From Pseudomonadota bacterium (GTDB lineage Bacteria; Pseudomonadota; Alphaproteobacteria; Rhizobiales; Rhizobiaceae): 35,094 bases of DNA. The notes below the pieces were generated by a model. The model worked only from the letters and a program-made list of their open reading frames with translations, ran no database searches and had not been told where the DNA came from. Positions 32,823-35,094 of this stretch are shown one piece after another. The stretch lies in assembly GCA_023451735.1 (NCBI GenBank), contig JAEXYH010000016.1, positions 1 through 35,094 of the forward strand, read 5' to 3'. The translations under genes were made by a program, and so were the position numbers. Position 1 is the stretch's first letter, and each line of letters opens with the position of its first letter.

Positions 32823-33934
32823 GACCGCGACCCGCCTGCGGTCTTGAGTGAGCGACCGGTCGTCGCGTCGAAGATCTGGATGCGTGTCGTGTCGATGCCG
32901 AGCTGGGTGACGCCGTTAAGGGCATGATCGGCATAGAGTGTTTCTGCCTTGGCAATGAAGGATTGGCCATCGGCCTTGCCGTGAAGCAGAGCCTCTGCGC
33001 CGAGGGGTTCCACGAGATCGATGCTGCAGTTCAAAACTTCGCGGCCATCGCCGGTTTTGACCGACATGATTTCGGGGCGCAGGCCGAGCTTGATCGTCTG
33101 CCCCTCCGTGGCGCCCTTCGCAAAGGCTTCGGGAATGGTGAGGCGCTGTCCGCTATTTCCGCCAAGTACCGCGCTGACACGGCCATCCCGCTTTTCTACC
33201 ACCGCATCTAGAAGGTTCATCGGCGGTGAGCCTATGAAACTGGCGACGAATGTGTTTGCCGGCTCGAGAAAAACTTCCATCGGCGAGCCGACTTGCTCGA
33301 TATTGCCGCCATTCATGATGACAATCCGGTCGGCAAGCGTCATCGCCTCGACCTGGTCGTGGGTCACGTAGACGCTGGTCGCCTGCATGCGCTTGTGAAG
33401 CAGCTTGATCTCGGCGCGCATATGCGTGCGCAGCTTGGCATCAAGGTTGGAGAGGGGTTCATCGAAGAGGAAAATCTTGGGGCGGCGGACAATGGCGCGG
33501 CCCATTGCCACGCGCTGACGCTGGCCACCGGAAAGATCGGCAGGCTTGCGCGCCAGGTATTCGGTCAGGCTTAGAATCTGGGCCGCTTCCGCGACGGCCT
33601 TGTCGATCACATCCCGTTTTTCGCCTCGAACCCGCAGACCGAAGGCAATGTTTTCCGCCACGTTGAGATGCGGATAAAGGGCATAATTCTGGAAGACCAT
33701 CGCAACATCGCGGTCTTTCGGAGCGATCTTGTTGACCACCCGGCCATCGATGGAGACGGTGCCGTCTGAGATATCTTCCAGCCCCGCGAGCATGCGCAAT
33801 GTGGTGGATTTTCCGCATCCCGAAGGCCCGACGAGGACCACGAATTCCTGCGGCTGAATGGAAAGATTGATGCCATGGACAACTTCGAGAGCACCGTAGC
33901 GCTTGACGACGTCGTTGATTTGAACTGCAGACAT
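32819..33934 (-). CDS. Alginate ABC transporter ATPase (AlgS/MalK-like)
   Basis: This 371-residue ATPase powers the importer; by analogy it works as a dimer. It has Walker A GPSGCGKST at 36-44, Q-loop Gln82 (VFQNYALYPH), signature LSGGQRQR at 134-141, Walker B IFLFDEP with Asp158/Glu159, and switch His192 (VTHDQVEAM). A C-terminal OB-fold (TOBE) regulatory domain follows from about 240. The frame is open upstream to 34129, but the ATG at 33934 is right: GAGGAGGGGCC precedes it and the family N-terminus MSAVQINDVVKRYG begins there. It lies 34 bases after the regulator gene. Confidence 0.96.
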   Translation of the reverse strand: MSAVQINDVVKRYGALEVVHGINLSIQPQEFVVLVGPSGCGKSTTLRMLAGLEDISDGTVSIDGRVVNKIAPKDRDVAMVFQNYALYPHLNVAENIAFGLRVRGEKRDVIDKAVAEAAQILSLTEYLARKPADLSGGQRQRVAMGRAIVRRPKIFLFDEPLSNLDAKLRTHMRAEIKLLHKRMQATSVYVTHDQVEAMTLADRIVIMNGGNIEQVGSPMEVFLEPANTFVASFIGSPPMNLLDAVVEKRDGRVSAVLGGNSGQRLTIPEAFAKGATEGQTIKLGLRPEIMSVKTGDGREVLNCSIDLVEPLGAEALLHGKADGQSFIAKAETLYADHALNGVTQLGIDTTRIQIFDATTGRSLKTAGGSRS

Positions 33935-33968
33935 GAAAGGCCCCTCCTCAAAAGCCTTGAATGTTCCG

Positions 33969-34757
33969 TCAGGCGGGGGCCTTGGCTCCTCGTGACACGC
34001 GCTTCCTCGTGACGCGCGTGTTGACCTGTTCGATGAAGGTCCAGATTTTGGGGTTCTTGGAGAGTTCTGCGATCTTGGATTCCAGCGAGCCGAGATGGCG
34101 CTGGATGGCTTCGCGAGCGGCCTCCACATTGCCGGACTCGATCGCGTTGACGATCGCTTCGTGTTCTTCGATCACCTTTTCGGTGCGGCGGACCGCAAAA
34201 ACGCGCTTCAGGTGGCGCATCCGGTCCATTTCGCCTTTGGCCTGATTGACGACGCTCCAGGCGCCGGGCAGGCGGGCTGCAGCAAAGATCGTTCGGTGAA
34301 ATTCTTCGTCGAGCAGGAAGAAGTCGGTGAATTCCTCATCCTGTGCAGCTGTGCGCTGCTGGGAAAGGCAGGTTTTCAAACGAGCGATATCTTCCAGCGA
34401 ATGCCGTTTGGTCGCTTCGATGACGGCGCCTTCTTCCAGCTTGAAGCGGATGAAGCAGGCTTCCATGTAACGCTGCACGTCGATCGGCGAAATATAGGTG
34501 CCGCCCTGCGGTACGACCGTGACGAAGCCTTCTTCTGCTAGGCGGATGATGGCTTCGCGCACCGGTGTCTTGCTGACATGCAGCAGCGCCGCGATCTCTT
34601 TTTCCGACAGCGCGCGCCCGGGAAGCAGCTTCACCTCGACAATCAGTTTGCGAAGCAGAGCGTGGATTCGGTTCGTCATGTTCCCGCCCACCGGCAAATC
34701 CTGCGGCATCACGAGGTCAGACAGGGGCAGCGATGGAAATTCGAGCGGATTAGACAT
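33969..34757 (-). CDS. GntR-family regulator, FadR/FCD subfamily
   Basis: This 262-residue regulator has an N-terminal winged helix (ALSEKEIAALLHVSKTPVREAIIRLAEEGFV) and an all-helical FCD effector domain with probable metal-binding residues in FFLLDEEFHRTIF, IEEHEAIVNAI and AIQRHLG. The ATG at 34757 (MSNPLEF) is given; an in-frame TTG 12 bases upstream is less likely. It heads the alginate operon and is divergent from a RraA-family gene. In Sphingomonas A1 a GntR-type regulator (AlgO) represses alginate genes, so a similar role is likely, with an alginate-derived keto acid as inducer. It probably also controls itself through the 20-bp-spaced repeats at its start. Confidence 0.93.
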   Translation of the reverse strand: MSNPLEFPSLPLSDLVMPQDLPVGGNMTNRIHALLRKLIVEVKLLPGRALSEKEIAALLHVSKTPVREAIIRLAEEGFVTVVPQGGTYISPIDVQRYMEACFIRFKLEEGAVIEATKRHSLEDIARLKTCLSQQRTAAQDEEFTDFFLLDEEFHRTIFAAARLPGAWSVVNQAKGEMDRMRHLKRVFAVRRTEKVIEEHEAIVNAIESGNVEAAREAIQRHLGSLESKIAELSKNPKIWTFIEQVNTRVTRKRVSRGAKAPA

Positions 34758-34800
34758 ATCAATTACCAAACTGAGATATCAGAATTGAACTTGACATATC
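34753..34800. promoter_or_regulatory. Three GA(C/G)ATATC repeats at an exact 20-bp period
   Basis: GACATATC at 34753, GAGATATC at 34773 and GACATATC at 34793 are direct repeats spaced exactly 20 bp, two helical turns. The first includes the regulator start codon and the third overlaps a TTGACA at 34791 that could be a plus-strand -35 box. They are the best candidate operators for the GntR/FCD regulator, controlling both it and the divergent RraA gene. Confidence 0.6.
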
Positions 34801-34904
34801 TGTTGTGTTTTTGAGAGTCAAGCTATGGTGTGCCGCAGATGTGTGATTGCTTCTGTGAGGCGCCGGAACCGCTCGTCACCTGAGCAAAGCGTCGAGGAGA
34901 GACA

Positions 34905-35094
34905 ATGAACCCCGTAACCCGTGAAAAACTGATGGGCGTATCCGTCGCGACGCTGTGCTCGGCGCTCTACAAGCGCGGCCTGAAGAACCAGACGATCCAG
35001 GATGTGCGACCGGTTCGACCGAAGGGCCGTAACATGGTCGGTCCGGCATTCACGCTGCGCTATATGCCGGCACGCGAGGATCGTAATCCGATGA
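34905..35094 (+). CDS. RraA-family protein, 5' part only
   Basis: Only the first 63 codons are in the window. The translation starts MNPVTREKLMGVSVATLCSA and continues ALYKRGLKNQTIQDVRPVRP ... GRNMVGPAFTLRYMP. This is the N-terminus of the RraA / 4-hydroxy-4-methyl-2-oxoglutarate aldolase fold. In catabolic clusters such proteins are often aldolases or decarboxylases of keto acids rather than RNase E inhibitors. GAGGAGAGACA leads into the ATG. It is divergent from the alginate regulator, and probably shares its control. Which enzyme it is cannot be said without the active-site region. Confidence 0.88.
   Translation, partial: MNPVTREKLMGVSVATLCSALYKRGLKNQTIQDVRPVRPKGRNMVGPAFTLRYMPAREDRNPM

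Noticed and set aside
33935..34129. 65-residue N-terminal extension of the AlgS ATPase
   Set aside because: It overlaps the regulator gene and has low-complexity content; the ribosome binding site and family start are at 33934.
34811..34821. TTGA-GAG-TCAA inverted repeat downstream of the ATATC array
   Set aside because: It is only 4 bp per arm, which is too short to call an operator without a second copy.

Overview
The window looks like chromosome of a Rhizobiaceae bacterium (Agrobacterium/Rhizobium group). This rests on the GC-rich alphaproteobacterial codon use, an initiator tRNA with an A-U pair where most bacteria have the first of three G-C pairs, and a PL15 oligoalginate lyase that, from memory, has the same length and active-site positions as Agrobacterium Atu3025. 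All assignments come from reading the sequence; no database search was run.

Layout, left to right. (1) 49-125: initiator tRNA-fMet, then a 430-base gap. (2) 556-4865: an efflux operon, a periplasmic adaptor overlapping an RND pump, closed by a strong terminator. (3) 5154-6557, minus strand: a PAP2-type membrane phosphatase, an acyl-carrier-protein paralogue and an unlisted 38-residue membrane protein. (4) 6818-10054: an OmpR-type regulator and its probable histidine kinase, both plus strand, separated by an opposed MipA/OmpV outer-membrane gene; candidate tandem 10-bp operators precede both regulatory genes. (5) 10384-14128: a sugar-acid catabolic unit (L-rhamnonate-dehydratase-like enolase, MFS transporter, divergent LacI regulator) with two palindromic operators 95 bp apart. 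(6) 14129-14645: a gap with coding-like but broken frames.

(7) 14646-21956: a second sugar-acid unit. The minus strand carries a TRAP binding protein, a VOC protein, a RuBisCO-like protein (RLP) and a DUF1537 acid-sugar kinase; the plus strand carries a LacI-type regulator and a fused TRAP permease. A 20-bp element with two TGATG half-sites occurs both in the divergent promoter and before the VOC gene. RLP plus DUF1537 kinase resembles the known 3-oxo-isoapionate (apiose/apionate) pathway, but the substrate here is not settled.

(8) 21984-34757, minus strand: one tight run of eleven genes. It begins with a GntR/FCD regulator and an alginate importer (AlgS-AlgM1-AlgM2-AlgQ type), continues with the exo-type oligoalginate lyase and a probable DEH reductase, then carries an SGNH hydrolase, a 2-hydroxyacid dehydrogenase, a TIM-barrel isomerase-type protein and a glucarate-dehydratase-like enolase. 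A RraA-family gene diverges from the regulator and runs off the right edge. Three GA(C/G)ATATC repeats at an exact 20-bp period lie in that divergent promoter.

The inferred picture is an efflux and two-component block followed by a catabolic island: oligoalginate is imported, cleaved to monomers and reduced towards 2-keto-3-deoxygluconate, while neighbouring operons process sugar acids. The most interesting points are the fusion of an alginate module to four extra enzymes (including a possible deacetylase), the RLP/DUF1537/VOC/TRAP regulon and the small membrane protein.
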